From Carallia brachiata (taxonomy: Eukaryota; Streptophyta; Magnoliopsida; Malpighiales; Rhizophoraceae), in assembly GCA_021464245.1 (NCBI GenBank), contig JADCRB010000036.1, forward strand, positions 5,256,372 to 5,320,371: 64,000 nt of DNA, read 5' to 3'. The notes under the pieces were generated by a model. That model searched no databases. It was not told where the DNA came from and saw only the letters and a program-made list of their open reading frames with translations. A program made the translations under genes and the position numbers. Shown in pieces: positions 27,979-40,683 of the stretch (its first letter is position 1; the number at the start of each line of letters is the position of its first letter).

Positions 27979-30903
27979 TCAAAAGAGTTTATCATGCTCT
28001 ATTTGCTTTGATTTGCGAGGTCCCCAGATACGGATAGTATGATCATCGCTTGCAGACGCTAGCATTTGATGCCTTCTAGGATTCCAACTCACACAGTTTA
28101 CAGTCATTAAATGGCCAGACAAAACCTCCAGCGGGCTCGAGTTCCGTCTATTCCAGATGTACACCTGCTAAGAATAGTCACACATAATTTACAAAAATTA
28201 ATCAAATGCAGAAAAAGAAATAAACAAACACAGCCGAACCGAAATGTGGAAAAAAAGGGAGTGTACCTGCGAATTCTCACTGCCACTAGCGATAAATGAA
28301 CTATTTAAACCACCAAAGCAGGATCTTATTACATATTTGTGTTGTTTGTGGCCCGTGTACTGTAATGGCCTTTCCCATTTTCCAGCAACGTCCCACAAAT
28401 GGATCTCTTGACTGTTAAGGTTGACTATAAAGAACTTGCTATCAGCGGAAATTGAAAGCGAAGTGATTGGATGCTCCTCCTGAATGATTTTTTCAGCATT
28501 TGTTTCCATGTTTACTATCAGAACTCCTTTCTCTGGGAATATGCAGATAAGATTCTCCCCGTCTGGCGTCACAGCAAGATCCAAAACCTTGGGCATCCTA
28601 CTGCCCCTCCATGCTTTTATCTCGTTTCCATCGCAGTCCCACATGTAGATGCCCTTCTCTGCATCAGAACTGCCACATACAAATCTCTTTGAGTCGGGAA
28701 ACCAAGCACATGAGCTTACAATGAAGCCATGATCCCCAAATGTATGCTTGCATGTACCTGTTTCCACATCCCAAAGCTTAAGAACTTCTCCATTTCCACA
28801 GGTTAGCAGCTTTGTGTCATCAGGGCTCCACGCCACAAAAGATACTGGGTTTTGGTGACTTTGTAGAGTGTGTTTAAATTTTAGCTTTCCATCTTCCAAT
28901 ACCTGGTGCAAAAATTATGGAATTATTTGATCAGTTAAAATCCTCATTTTTTCACGAATTAGAACGCCAACATATGGTGCTAAGCACAAACCCGATTTCA
29001 ACCAAACAATCAACCAAATACAAAGTATGCACCATAATCCATAACTTCATGCCAAAATTATCTCACACTATATGATTAAAATTGAGTGTAATAAACAGAT
29101 GCCATCAATTTTCTCATCAACCCGAGGTCTGAGTGTGATGAACTAAAAACCACAGTCATGGCTAAAAAATAGCTGACTAAAGTAGCTGCATATGGATCAA
29201 AGATCTTGGAACCCAACCCTCAGTATTAGCACTACAAAAGTGCCTGCAGCAATATCCATTCATTCATTTTCTCAAAACTTCAGCACGGAAACTCCAGCTT
29301 CATATTTTGGGTTGAAAAGACGAATTGCATTTCAAAAAACATCATCCCATGGACTCCTATCAAGAGGCAGTATTCTCAATTGAACGGCAGGAAAACAAAG
29401 TGAAAACCTTCCACTTAAACCAACACAAAATTTGGCCCGAAATATTCTGAAATTGCACAAAATGGTTTCAACAATATTTGAACAATAACTGCACCTAAAT
29501 ATACAAATTCCAACCCCAAGATAAATTCCATCAAGAAAGCAAATTCCTATCCTTGCTTCAATATCATAATGCACCCATCCACAATTTATAAGTATCGAAG
29601 TGGCAATATTTATGATGCATATGTTCATAAGTTACAAAGACTCAAAACAGGCACCTTCCATATGATGGCAGTGCAATCACTGGAGGAAGAGGCTAAATAC
29701 TCCCCACTATTTGAGAACTGTACAAACCAAACTTCATTCTTATGCTCTACCAAAACCTGCAAAAGCAACAAAAAACAAGGATAACAATGAGTTTAAAATA
29801 TCAAAAAAATTTGAGTTTTGGTTCCCACTTAGACATTGTTAAAAGTTTAACAGCACCAAATTTTCATGTTATAAGTTCAAACACCCTGTTTGTGCCCTTT
29901 ACTTTGTTTCCCTGTTTCTTTTCTTCAATGAGATGGAGTCATAACACAATAAAACTTGCACAAAGCTGATTACCAGGGTGTGGCTGGTGGTGTGTAATGC
30001 CATATCACAAAGTAAGCCTAATGCTGCACCTTCAATGACAATTAACTTCTTATAATTCACATATAAAGTCGATTATCATCTGATCCTAATTGCAATATTA
30101 TTCAGGGATAAAAGTGAAGACCTACAGTAGAAATCATGTAATGCCACTGACCAGTGCTAGTTTGATATCAGCAAGAAGCAAACCTGAACAGTCTCTGTGG
30201 GGAGCTGATCTCTTGTACAGCAGTGGTCCTCATAAAGTGAAACTGCATCCTGTAAATTATGATATACACAGGAATCAATTTGAGCAGTGACAGCAGTTTC
30301 AACCAGATGTTCCAACCTTCTGTCGGGTAGCACAGTTGGTGGAGGAAGTAATTTTTCCAGATCTGTCAACAATCTTTTTCGCATCTCAAGGATGACACTG
30401 TCATCTTTCATAGCCAGGCCCATATCCTTCCAGCACAAAATATTGCACGCGAGATTATGAATATTCTTTCTGCCCACACGCGATACAGGAACCTGTTTCC
30501 GTAAAACAGCCAGTGCTGAGGAATCATCCCCACAATTTGAATACTCAAGCAAGCACTGCTTGAACACAAGAAACAAAGCTGAAGCTTTATTCTCATCCGC
30601 CAACTCCTCAATTGAATTGATAATATCACTGCAGACACCCCAATTTCCCTCCAGTATTTGGGATTCCAGGAACTCAAAATCCACGGATTTGTACGAAACA
30701 CCAGATTCCGATTCCAAACATGAAGCCGAGTTTCTATAACCCAGCGAATAAAGACTTTGAACAATAACCCTGATAAATTCATGCCTCCTAATTAGACCTT
30801 TTGGACCAATCGTCGTTGGCAGGTCCTCCATTAGCGCGGTATTTTGAAATGGTTCTAAACGTTTTGATAGCCCTTCTCCCCTTCTGTAATCTGACATTCC
30901 CAT
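27979..30903 (-). CDS. WDR26: WDR26/GID7-type protein (LisH-CTLH-WD40)
   Basis: Plant homologue of WDR26, the GID7-type subunit of the CTLH/GID ubiquitin-ligase complex. Four exons in transcript order: 30184-30903, 29655-29756, 28267-28902, 27979-28164. They total 1644 nt (547 residues), all in phase 0. The N-terminus carries a LisH motif (about residues 39-70, [17 protein letters not shown]) followed by a CTLH region ([14 protein letters not shown]). From about residue 240 the WD40 propeller includes [44 protein letters not shown] and [18 protein letters not shown] 30903 is followed by another in-frame ATG two codons later, so either may be used. CTGTTACAG|GTATTC at about 31312 and GGTTAG just before the ATG suggest a 5' UTR intron of about 0.4 kb. 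No damage is seen. Lengths and motifs fit the plant family; complex membership is by homology. Confidence 0.95.
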
Positions 30904-32984
30904 TTCACTAACCAGCCATGAGTAAACCCACGTGTGCGACCAAAATAATGGTGAATTTCAAGCCACTAGCTGGAGGTCAACTTTCAAGGATAAACCTTCA
31001 CACAAGAAAACAAAGACTTCATTAATACGACAGAAACAGTCACCTCGTACGAAATCCAGCGACAAAGATATTTATTACACCAAGCACGAATAAACCCCCG
31101 AAGCCCACGAGAACTCCAAATCAAAATATTTCAAACCAACAATAACAAATAAAAACAACATGGGAAACCTTAAAAACACTAACCCAGATGCCAAAAAGAG
31201 ACAATTAACACATCTAGACAATCCGTAGTACTATTTCGTCGTACAATTAGACCGTTATGTACGGACAGGAGAACGGCAAGAAAGAGACCATAAGAGGTCG
31301 CGAAGAATACCTGTAACAGAAAATTTGCGGGGTCGGAGAGGTTTTTCAGAGGAAGTGATGTGAAGATCTGCAGCAGAGAAGGGAAATCGTGTGTCTGAGA
31401 TTGATTCGAAATTGGTTATAATTCGAGTCAATTATTGCAGAGAACTGGAGAAAACGCGACAGTCCGGTGCAAATCAGCGACACTGCTCTTTAATTTCGTC
31501 GAACAATAGTACGACGTCGTTTGGGAAAGTTGTTTTGTCAGTTTTGAATAACCGTTGGAAATGCTAGAATACTGGGTGCAGGACGTGCCGCTTTTGTTCC
31601 CACATAGTTTCGAGTTTCATTTTTTATTTTTTTTTTCGACAAATTAATCATTTTTTAATTAATTTGCCGATAGTCCACATTTATTGCTTCTTTTTGTCTG
31701 TTACTGTCATTAAATCAAAAAGAAAATAGAGTGGCTGATAGACCCACTTTTTAATTTTATCCTGTCAAACGGAATTCGATTATCACTTTGTTTTATCAGT
31801 CTTCCGTAGAGAATTGAGAATCATTATTCACTTATTATTATTATTTTTTCTTATTAAATCAAATAATTTTTTCATAATTTTTTTAAATTTGTTTCTTATC
31901 ATTTTTTTTACATATTTTTCATTTATTCAATTTATTTTATTTTTTTACAATTTTCTTTCTTCATAATTTTCTTTCATACCAATTTTTTACAATTCAAACA
32001 CACTCTTAGCATTACATGGCACAACCCCCACAAATTTAGATGACATTTTCAGTGAAGATATAGTCAGAATTTCTTTTCATAAAGTAGTAACTTCTAAATT
32101 TTGAGTTTCACCCTTTTTGTTTTTAAAAAAAAAAAAAAGAGTTGCATGTCAATAACGTATTGATTTTGTATTTTAAAAAATAGCGTGCTATCATCATTAT
32201 TGATATTATTATGAGCAACATTATTTTATAAAAACTGATGTGACAATGCATAATAAACGTAAAATAATGACCTTTTGATTTTTGAAAATTGGATTTCCTA
32301 TCAATCGGCAAAGATTTTATGTTTTCAAAAGTATTATCCAGTAATTTATCGTCGATGACCAACTGTGGATTCGGCGATAACTAACGGTCGGTAAGTCCAA
32401 AATAAAGCCACCTGTAGCTGCTTCACAGTTGTTTGATGGCAATGACGATTTTAATGCAAGAATGCACAACCATACTCTTGCAGGGTAAATTGTGTGTATA
32501 TATAATTAATAAATTATCACGATAGGATATGTAAAGATTTAAATCAGAAGAAATTAACAATTTTATAGTATCCGGACGTTTACTCTAATTATTATAACGA
32601 AAAATTTAGTTGCTGTATAGATCACGACTAGCGGCACATTTTATTTTACGAGTTAGCAACATTTCGTTGTAAAAAAGAAAAGAAGAAAACGAAAAAGGAG
32701 CAGCATTTCACGGTTGCAAATAAAAAAAAAAAAAAGCAAAATGAGAGGTAAAAACAAATGATATATCACATGATTTCTAAAATAATGAACTTGATGTTAT
32801 AGAAAATTTTTGTTTAGTCAAAAAAACGTTTAATTTCACTGCCTGTATCTATAATTTTACAAGATTTTGGCCAGTGTCGACAGTATCCGCTTGACTTATG
32901 AGGTCTATTCCCTCGTCAGCCAATCAACTTGAATTAGTACAATTATCAAAGACAAGACTGTTGGCAACATTTTCTTATTTTATT

Positions 32985-33438
32985 AAAAATTAATATATAA
33001 AAATATTATCAATTTTATTAAAATAACAAATTTATTACTAATTTTAAAAGTAATAAATTTAATATCAATTTTATTTAAAATAATAATCTAAAACTAACTT
33101 TAAAAAGTAACAAATCTATCACAAATTTTACTTAAAATAACAACTATAGCGTGCAATGATATTATATGAATAGAATCTGTCAGTTTTGATAACAGATTTA
33201 TATAAATATATCTCTTTCAATGACGTAATAATTATATAAATTAGTGTCATATTATCAAAACAGATAAATTCTGTTTAAAAAATTTTACAGTTATTTTAAA
33301 TAAAGTTGGTATTGAATTTATTACTTTTTAAAATCAATGTTAGATTTATTATTTTAAATAAAGTATATATTAAGTTTGTTACTTTTAGTATTAAATTTAT
33401 TATTTTACTTAAAAAAAGTGAAATTTTTTATATTAATC
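32985..33438. repeat. AT-rich palindromic (foldback) element
   Basis: The left part contains ATCAATTTTATTAAAATAAC and TAATAAATTTAATATCAATT. The right part contains matching complements such as AGTATTAAATTTATTATTTT. The centre (about 33175-33285) is itself an inverted repeat around TCAGTTTTGATAACAG and TTATCAAAACAGATAA. The whole can fold on itself. The terminal sequence is related to the element at 58731-59060, so the two are likely members of one MITE family. Confidence 0.55.
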
Positions 33439-34133
33439 ATGTTATTAATAAAAAATTATTTAGTAGATAATTACAATTAAGATCAGAAATCTCCAGATTA
33501 AATCTAAAATCACTGGATAATATCTTTTGATTATCTTCAAACTCAACTGTACACATCGAACCACCGCATGGGCATAGAAAAAGGCAAGTCGGTGAAAAGG
33601 CCAAAAAAGAAGAAAAGAAGCAGAGGCTCGTTTTCAACAGCCCATGCGGACGAGCCTTTACTCGAAAAGGAAAAAGAAGAAAGTCTCTCCGATTGAGGAG
33701 ACGACAAAGGAAAAAACGCCACCTGGTTTTGTCGTTTAACTGCTGCGTCCCCACCACGCTCCCCGAAGCACGCGTGATACAGACAAATCGAAGCTGACAC
33801 GCACACGCACACACACAGTCCCAGCAACTTCCTTCCTCCTCGCACACACACTCAAATCGAAGCTCTCTCATTGATTCGCCATTTCTTGGCTTTGCTACTC
33901 AGCTTCTCTACACTAACGCTTTACTTCCGAAATTCTCCAGAACAGTTACATACAGTTCTTGTGTACGTATAGATCTCGTGCGCATTTTACGGATCTGCAG
34001 TGCAGGCCGACGCCGCCGCCGCCGGCGACGATTCGTCGGCGTCCGTACCTCTCGTAGGGTTTTAGTTCGCTCGCTCGCTTGCCGCCCCCCCCCCACACCG
34101 CTGCTCCTCCTCCACTTCGGTCTCTTTCTAGCT

Positions 34134-34196
34134 ATGCAATACGTCAGCGAAAGTTCACAATGCGACGGAGACGCGTCGCCGCCGGCGCCCTGGTAA
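34134..34196 (+). promoter_or_regulatory. upstream ORF 1 of the ALE2-like gene (20 codons)
   Basis: ATG at 34134 opens a 20-codon frame (MQYVSESSQC, then an acidic/Ser/Pro-rich end) stopping at 34194-34196, 78 bp before the kinase start. It is a uORF only if the 5' leader begins upstream of 34134, which the GC-rich leader-like sequence suggests but does not prove. Confidence 0.5.
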
Positions 34197-34251
34197 CTCC
34201 CGGAGGATCTCCCGATACGGTTTTGGGGCTCCGAGATTTCGGATTCTGACA

Positions 34252-34278
34252 ATGTTCTTTGTTTGTATTGAGAGATGA
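34252..34278 (+). promoter_or_regulatory. upstream ORF 2, stop overlaps the kinase start (ATGA)
   Basis: ATG at 34252 encodes MFFVCIER and stops with TGA at 34276-34278. That stop shares two bases with the kinase ATG at 34275-34277 as ATGA. A ribosome using this uORF would end exactly at the main start codon, a geometry suited to termination-coupled reinitiation or repression. Confidence 0.55.
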
Positions 34279-37200
34279 CGCCGTCCCTGACGCATTTGCT
34301 GACGCCGCTGCCGCTGCTTCTTCTTTGTTTGCTTTGCCTTGCTTTTGATTGTTTAGGTACTTAACCGTTTCTTTTGTGTGTTTTTTGTTATTTAGAATTT
34401 CTAATTTTGTTTTGGAATGTGCGAAACAGGGAAGAGAAAATTAGACGGCGGAAACATTGCTTCTTGTTGTGGGTATTAAGTTCTGTTTAACTTAATCGAG
34501 TTCTGAGTATGGCTGTTGATAGATTTAAAAGGGATCCTAAATTTAGCGAAATTTGCTGAATTTTCTACCTGCATTTTCTGGGAAAACTAGCAAGATTGAA
34601 TTCTGTTTGTTCCTTACAGGATTTTAAAGGATTGGTCTTAGAACTCTTGGCTGGAGCAATTTCTATGTCTTGAAACTCGAGTCTTGAGACAAATTTTGCT
34701 AGCAGTTAGTTTGCTGTAGTTGCTTTTATCAATTAATCTAATGTTAATCTCTAGAATGGTGTTGAATTTCCCTAACTTTGCCTCATTGGTGTCTGTTAAG
34801 TTTCCTAACGAGTCACTGGGGACTACGTTCAGTCATCTTAGAACTCATTATGTTTGTATGTCACCGTTATCGGTCTCTTCAGCTTATATTTGTATGCGAG
34901 TCATATGCATTGGGTCAAGTATCACTGTTTGTGGTCTCTATATTATTCTCTTTGATATGTTAAAATTTCATCGTGAAGAGTTGGCCAGAATTTGCGAAAT
35001 AATGTTGGGGAAAACAAGTAATATACAGAGGAAATGAAAGCATTGCCCAGTTAAATGTACATTTTCCACATGCTTAAGGCCAGATTAACCATCTTTGAGA
35101 TGACTCTGAAACTATAGAATAGATATAGGAGGACAATAGCAGCCTCCGAAACTCTTTCTTAAGTATGCATATCAATTACAATATCTGTGTTTCTTACTAA
35201 TCAATTTCCTCCTTATTTTATGTGGTTGTATATCTTTTTGCATGGCAGGGATTATTTATTTTTGTTTACTCTTACTTATGGTTAGATGTGACATGTACTC
35301 ATATTCCATTTTAGCTGTCTTGTAATGTTTATCAGTTGATACCTGAAAAAGTTTTCATTTTTTTTTTAAAAGAAAATTAACATATTTGCTCTCATAATTT
35401 TCAGGCCATTCACTACCCAATAGACAACTATCTTCTGCTTTGAAGCCAAACCAGCCATTGTCTGTGAAAAGAATTCTGGTGGGACATGGTAAGCTTGCTA
35501 ACCAATTGAAAGGAGTTTAGGGAATAGGAAGTATTTTCTTGCATTCTTGTTATTGATTATTGTTTGATCTATTTGATTCAAGTTCACATCGACGAGTTTC
35601 TCTTTTACTCTTCACTTCAAAATTTTCCTCGAACCATGGGGAATTGTTCATTCCCCTCTATATGCTGTGTGTTGAAAGGCTCTTTGAAAAAAAAAAAAAA
35701 GAAGTTATGTAACTGCATTCATACGCATCATAATGAGACAGCCATGACTTGGGGATTATTATTTCTTCTTCTTCTAAAATTTTCTTTTTTGTCTGATTTC
35801 ATTATGAAGCACAGTGGCCCTTAAATGTTAATGTATGATCTTGCTGTGTTGCTCACAGGGAGGTCTGCTTTGAACAGTCTATTTTTTATTCGTTCACAAC
35901 CATCGCAATTGGTCATTGTTAAACCCTTTTTGGGCCTTTCTACTGCACCTGCTCCTTCTCTACTTCATCAAGGTACTTCTTACGATCACAATCTCAGGAC
36001 TTTGCTGTCATTTTGTTGCTATGTCACACTAACGTTGCCTTTCCTGTTTTAGACCCTGCCTCTGGTCCCAGTGAAGCCCTTGTACCTAGAAGGCATGGTC
36101 ATCATCCTCATCATCATCACCATGTGCAACCTGTTGTCGCTCCATCCCCTTCAGAAGAGCAAAGTAATAAATGAATGCAAATCTAAAATTCTTTCTGTTT
36201 CTAGATACTTTTGGGTATATCTCATTGACAGAAAAATCTGTGACAGGTTGCGATCAAATTTGTGTTGAGCCGCTTACTGCCTCTCCCTTTGGTTCACCTT
36301 GTAGTTGTGTTTTTCCCATGAAAGTCAGACTTCTTCTCGATGTGGCTCCTTTTGCAGTTTTTCCTGTATTGAATCAGCTAGAGATTGAGATTGCATTGGG
36401 TACATATTTGGAACAGAGTCAAGTAAAAATAATGGGTGCCAGTGCTGATAGTCAAAATCAGGGGAAGACAGTGGTTGACATTAATTTAGTTCCATTAGGA
36501 GAAAAGTTTGATAATACAACTGCAATGCTGACATATGAGAGACTTTGGCATAAGAAAGTCCCTCTAGATGTGACTCTTTTTGGTAATTATGAAGTGCTAT
36601 ATGTTACTTATCCTGGTAAATAACCTCAAATCTCTTCGTAATTTTTCCCTCTTTACATCTTTGTTGCATTACCATTTTTATGACCTGAAAGTAATATCAG
36701 GACTTCCTTCTTCACCACCGTATCCAAATTTCATGGGAAGTGGTCCAAGTGGAAGTGCTGGAGATCTCCCCATCACCGCAAATTTTGTGAACAAAAACCA
36801 GAAGATGAATCTCAGGACAGTTGTGATCATTGCTTTGACGGCATTTGTACTTATACTAGTTTTTGTCGGAGCAATCTTCCTTTTAATTAGATGGAGAAAG
36901 TTTGGAAGGCCAGCAAGTGCTTTTGGTCCGTCATTTACGTCGTCTATTAACAAAAGATATGGTACGGCCTCCCATACCCATCATGTTCCACTTGTGTTCT
37001 GTTGTCAGAATTCTTGTTTTCTCAGTTTATTTCATAATTACTCGGACAGTTTCTTTTATAGTGCCCATTGCTTAAAGGAAATATAACCAGGAACATTTCC
37101 AAAAATTTGTGTTATATATATGTATATCTATTTGTTTTCTTGATCGAAGACAAAGATGTTACCAGAATTATTATGTTAATTCGTAAGTTTCTGTTGTGGG

Positions 37201-38993
37201 ATAGAATTCTTTTCTAACGATCTAGTCATTATGACGCAAAAGTTATCATATGGCAAGTTTATCTTGTTGGATATCTACCCTTATCTACAGGTTTTGGGTC
37301 CCTCTTGTCCAGCAGTATTGCAAGCTCAACATCAATGTCCATTACATCCACAATGGCCATGTGCATGCTTTCTGTTAAAACATTTGCATTTCCTGAGATT
37401 GAGAAGGCAACAGAGAAGTTCAGTTCAAAAAGAATATTGGGTGAAGGAGGATTTGGACGTGTTTACCATGGGACTTTGGAAGATGGAACTGAAATTGCTG
37501 TAAAACTGCTTACAAGGGAAAACCAAAATGGAGATCGTGAATTTATCGCCGAAGTTGGGATGCTATGTCGGCTACATCATCGGAATCTTGTCAAACTGCT
37601 TGGTATTTGCATTTCAGGAAGGACACGCTGCTTGGTGTATGAACTGGTTCACAATGGTAGCATTGAATCTCACTTGCATGGTATGCTTTCCTATTCTTTA
37701 ACTATCTTTTTGTAGCAAGTCTTTATTCCAATAAGATTCCCCTACCTCCTGATGATATTTACTGGAGGACGCTTTCGTCAATTCTTACTTAATTATCTTG
37801 TTTATGATTCCATTGGGCATAAAATAACCAGACTATGTTGAGTTTCCTTGGCTCACCATTTGTTGTTGTCTCAGGTGTTGACAAGAAAAAAGGACCCCTA
37901 GACTGGGATGCACGGCTGAAGATTGCCCTTGGAGCAGCAAGAGGATTGGCCTATCTTCATGAAGATTCTAATCCCCGTGTAATTCATCGAGATTTTAAGG
38001 CTAGCAATATTTTATTAGAAGATGATTTCACGCCCAAGGTCTCTGATTTTGGATTGGCAAGGGAAGCAACTGAAGGAAGTCAACATATATCTACTACGGT
38101 CATGGGAACTTTTGGGTAATTATGCTTATATCAATAAAATCCTATGAAAGCTTAATTTTACCCTTTTCTCATTTATATTTAACCTTGTTAACGATGTTCC
38201 TAATCTCTCCAGCAATTGAGAATACTGACTCGCACGCGTTTTAGCTATTGCTGGTCTTATTTTGGGGACTTCTTTTATTTGCAGGTATGTGGCCCCTGAA
38301 TATGCAATGACAGGACATCTGCTTGTGAAGAGTGATGTTTATAGTTATGGGGTTGTACTGCTTGAGCTTCTGACTGGACGAAAACCTGTCGACATGTCCC
38401 AACCTCAGGGACACGAAAATTTGGTAACTTGGGCACGTCCCCTGCTGACCAGTCGGGAAGGATTGGAACAGATGGTTGACCCTTCATTGGATGGAAGCTA
38501 CGACTTTGATGACATGGCTAAGGTGGCAGCCATTGCTTCCATGTGTGTTCACCCAGAGGTAACTAACAGGCCATTTATGGGTGAAGTTGTACAGGCCCTA
38601 AAGTTGATGTACAATGATACAGATGAGACTTGTGGAGATAATTATAGTCAAAAGGAGTCCTCTGTTCCAGATTCTGACTTTAGAGGTGATCTTGCTCCTT
38701 CCGATAGTAGTTGGTGGAATGCTGGTGGGTTATCCCCTCGATTAACTTATGGGCAAGCCTCTTCTTTCATCACAATGGAATACAGTTCAGGTCCACTCGA
38801 TATAGAAAACCGGCTGTTTTCAGCTGCAAGTTTAGTGAGTGATCAGTTGTCTTTACCAATTAGGCATGGGAACAGATCAGGTCCCCTGAGAACCATGCGG
38901 AGTAAGCCAAACTTCTATAGATTAAGAGGTAGCATGAGTGAGCATGGGGGCCTACTTACAAGGCGTGGTTTGAATGATGCCTACTGGGTTTGA
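34275..38993 (+). CDS. ALE2-like receptor serine/threonine kinase
   Basis: Single-pass plasma-membrane receptor kinase resembling Arabidopsis ALE2, a family linked to epidermis specification. Nine exons: 34275-34356, 35405-35488, 35859-35972, 36053-36163, 36247-36615, 36701-36961, 37291-37680, 37875-38115, 38285-38993. They total 2361 nt, 786 residues, with all phases consistent. A Leu-rich signal peptide ([20 protein letters not shown]) is followed by a disordered ectodomain with a His-rich run near residues 113-121 and a Cys-rich block starting SCDQICVEP. Residues 293-316 form the membrane span. The kinase has [11 protein letters not shown] (391-401), K412, HRD (508-510), DFG (528-530) and GTFGYVAPEY. 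It has the HRDFKASN form and an Arg before the catalytic Asp, so it should be an active RD kinase. Two uORFs precede the ATG. The C-terminal tail of about 150 residues is Ser-rich and ends NDAYWV. The ligand is unknown. Confidence 0.93.
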
Positions 38994-40683
38994 GGCTTTC
39001 TTTTGAGTGTTATTTAAGTGTACAGTTCCAAAAGAGATCCAGGTCTTTTTAGCTGGTGATCCTAATCTTTAGGCGTTTTACGTAGTTCAAATGTTTGCAG
39101 GGGAAGTGTTTGAAGAGGGAGAGATAGACAGACCTTTGATTCTGATTTTGGAAATCCTGATTCATTACCATAGAAAGTTGGATATGTGAGTTGGATGCTT
39201 CTTGTATTTGTAATTCATATTGGTCAATTGTTTCTTATGGTTCAATGCTTCATTAAATCCAGCAATAGCGGGCTTGTTATACAGCAAATCGATCTAATCG
39301 TTTGAAAGCCTCCTTGCTTGTTAGCGCAGGCATACTTTGATTTATATCGACAATGTCTTCCTCACAGGGTTTCCGTTTCTTGTATGTAAGCATATACATG
39401 TTAGAGTTTGGGAAAAAAATTGAAATGGATTATAATATTTTAAAACAAAGTGAAATTCCCATATTACCCTTTTGGTTCCAACCCAAAAGATGAAGGCCAA
39501 TTGAACAACAGGAATATGCACGGCCAGGAGAAGATTTGACGGGAACAATGAGATTGAAGAGGGGGACAATTCTCCCTCTCTCTCTCTGTCTAGAGGTTAT
39601 AAAGCAAATAGAGGGCAAAAGAGGGCAACTATTGACGCAAACAATACCATGTCTAAAATTAGAGTTGCGACAAAAAATCGTTTTAAACTTGAAAGTACAA
39701 AAAATGCGGGGAAATTCTAGGGCAAATGGAGAAAAATGCACCTTTTTTTAAACGTTCAGTGAGATGAATATTATCCGTTTTCTTCTAAGAAGCACGGACA
39801 CTTCTAAAATGGTGAGTGTCCGTGTCGGATACACGTGTCGGACACGACACTCGCCCGACACTTCTCAAACACGTGTCGGATACTCCGAAACGTGTCCAAC
39901 AAAAAAATAAAAATGAAAAAATTCAGACACGCGTGTCGGACACTTGTAATTCACGTGTCGGGCACTTGCAATACACATGTCAGATACTTTTATATGTATT
40001 TGATATTTTAATTAGTATATTATACACATATACATATTATTTGCTTAAATATTTTATTATGTATACACACACATATATATACACACATATATAGTATTTT
40101 TAAAAGAATTATGAATAAAATATAAGTTATATTATAAAATATCATAATAATAATTAATATGTATTATACGTAGAAAAAAATTTAAAATTATATTAAAAAT
40201 ATTTAAATTATATACAAATATATATAATATTTAATATATTTTATAATCATATCTACGCCGTGTCCGTGTCTTAATTTTTTTAAAATTTTCGTGTCCCCGT
40301 ATCCATATCGTGTCGTGTCTGTGACCCGTGTCCATGCATCCTAAGTTTTCCTATTATGCGGCCTATGAAGCCTAGATAGATTTTGACATCCTCTGGATAA
40401 TTTGTTTTAGCACTGTGGATGACAGGAAAACTTAAACGTACTTGCACTTGCAGCTTACACATTAATCGCTTCCTTAAAAAAGCATACAATAGTTCCCCTA
40501 GACAAAATACACCGAGGAAGACCAGACAAATTACGAACTAAAGTGTCATCTAACAGAGACACCAAAACCTTAAGACAGGTTAGACCTAAGCCCCTTCAGT
40601 GATGTTTTCAAATGTTCATCCCACCTAAAGACCCTACTACTACACTACACATAAACACCATGCATTTCTCCCAGCATGTCTTC
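38994..40683. other. convergent intergenic region (3' ends of the kinase and MCTP)
   Basis: The first few hundred bases are the kinase 3' UTR. The middle carries a GTGTCCGTGTCGG-rich element (39787-40344). The last 300 bp are the probable MCTP 3' UTR on the minus strand. No further gene is supported. Confidence 0.6.
39787..40344. mobile_element. non-autonomous TIR element with GTGTCGGACAC repeats (MULE-like?)
   Basis: The left end AAGAAGCACGGACACTTC pairs imperfectly with the right end GTGTCCATGCATCCTAA. Next to each terminus are many permutations of GTGTCGGACAC/CGTGTCCGTGTC, and the core is very AT-rich with TA microsatellites. The flanks GTTTTCTTCT (39777-39786) and GTTTTCCTAT (40345-40354) resemble each other at 8 of 10 positions and could be a decayed 9-10-bp target duplication, as for Mutator-like elements. 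Superfamily assignment is tentative. Confidence 0.6.

Larger units (their letters stand above)
30904..34274. other. divergent intergenic region between WDR26 and the ALE2-like kinase
   Basis: Both genes are transcribed away from this 3.4-kb stretch. Its left end (to about 31.45 kb) is the WDR26 5' leader with a probable intron. Its right end (from about 33.8 kb) is GC-richer, with a GCC-rich and poly-C leader and two uORFs belonging to the kinase. Between them is AT-rich DNA with the palindromic element at 32985-33438. No extra gene was recognised, and the antisense open frames around 33.4-34.2 kb look like chance frames. Confidence 0.6.

Noticed and set aside
33437..34252. Antisense open frames of 100-144 codons upstream of the kinase
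   Set aside because: Low-complexity or Arg-rich translations of GCC-rich leader DNA, without family similarity or splice logic.
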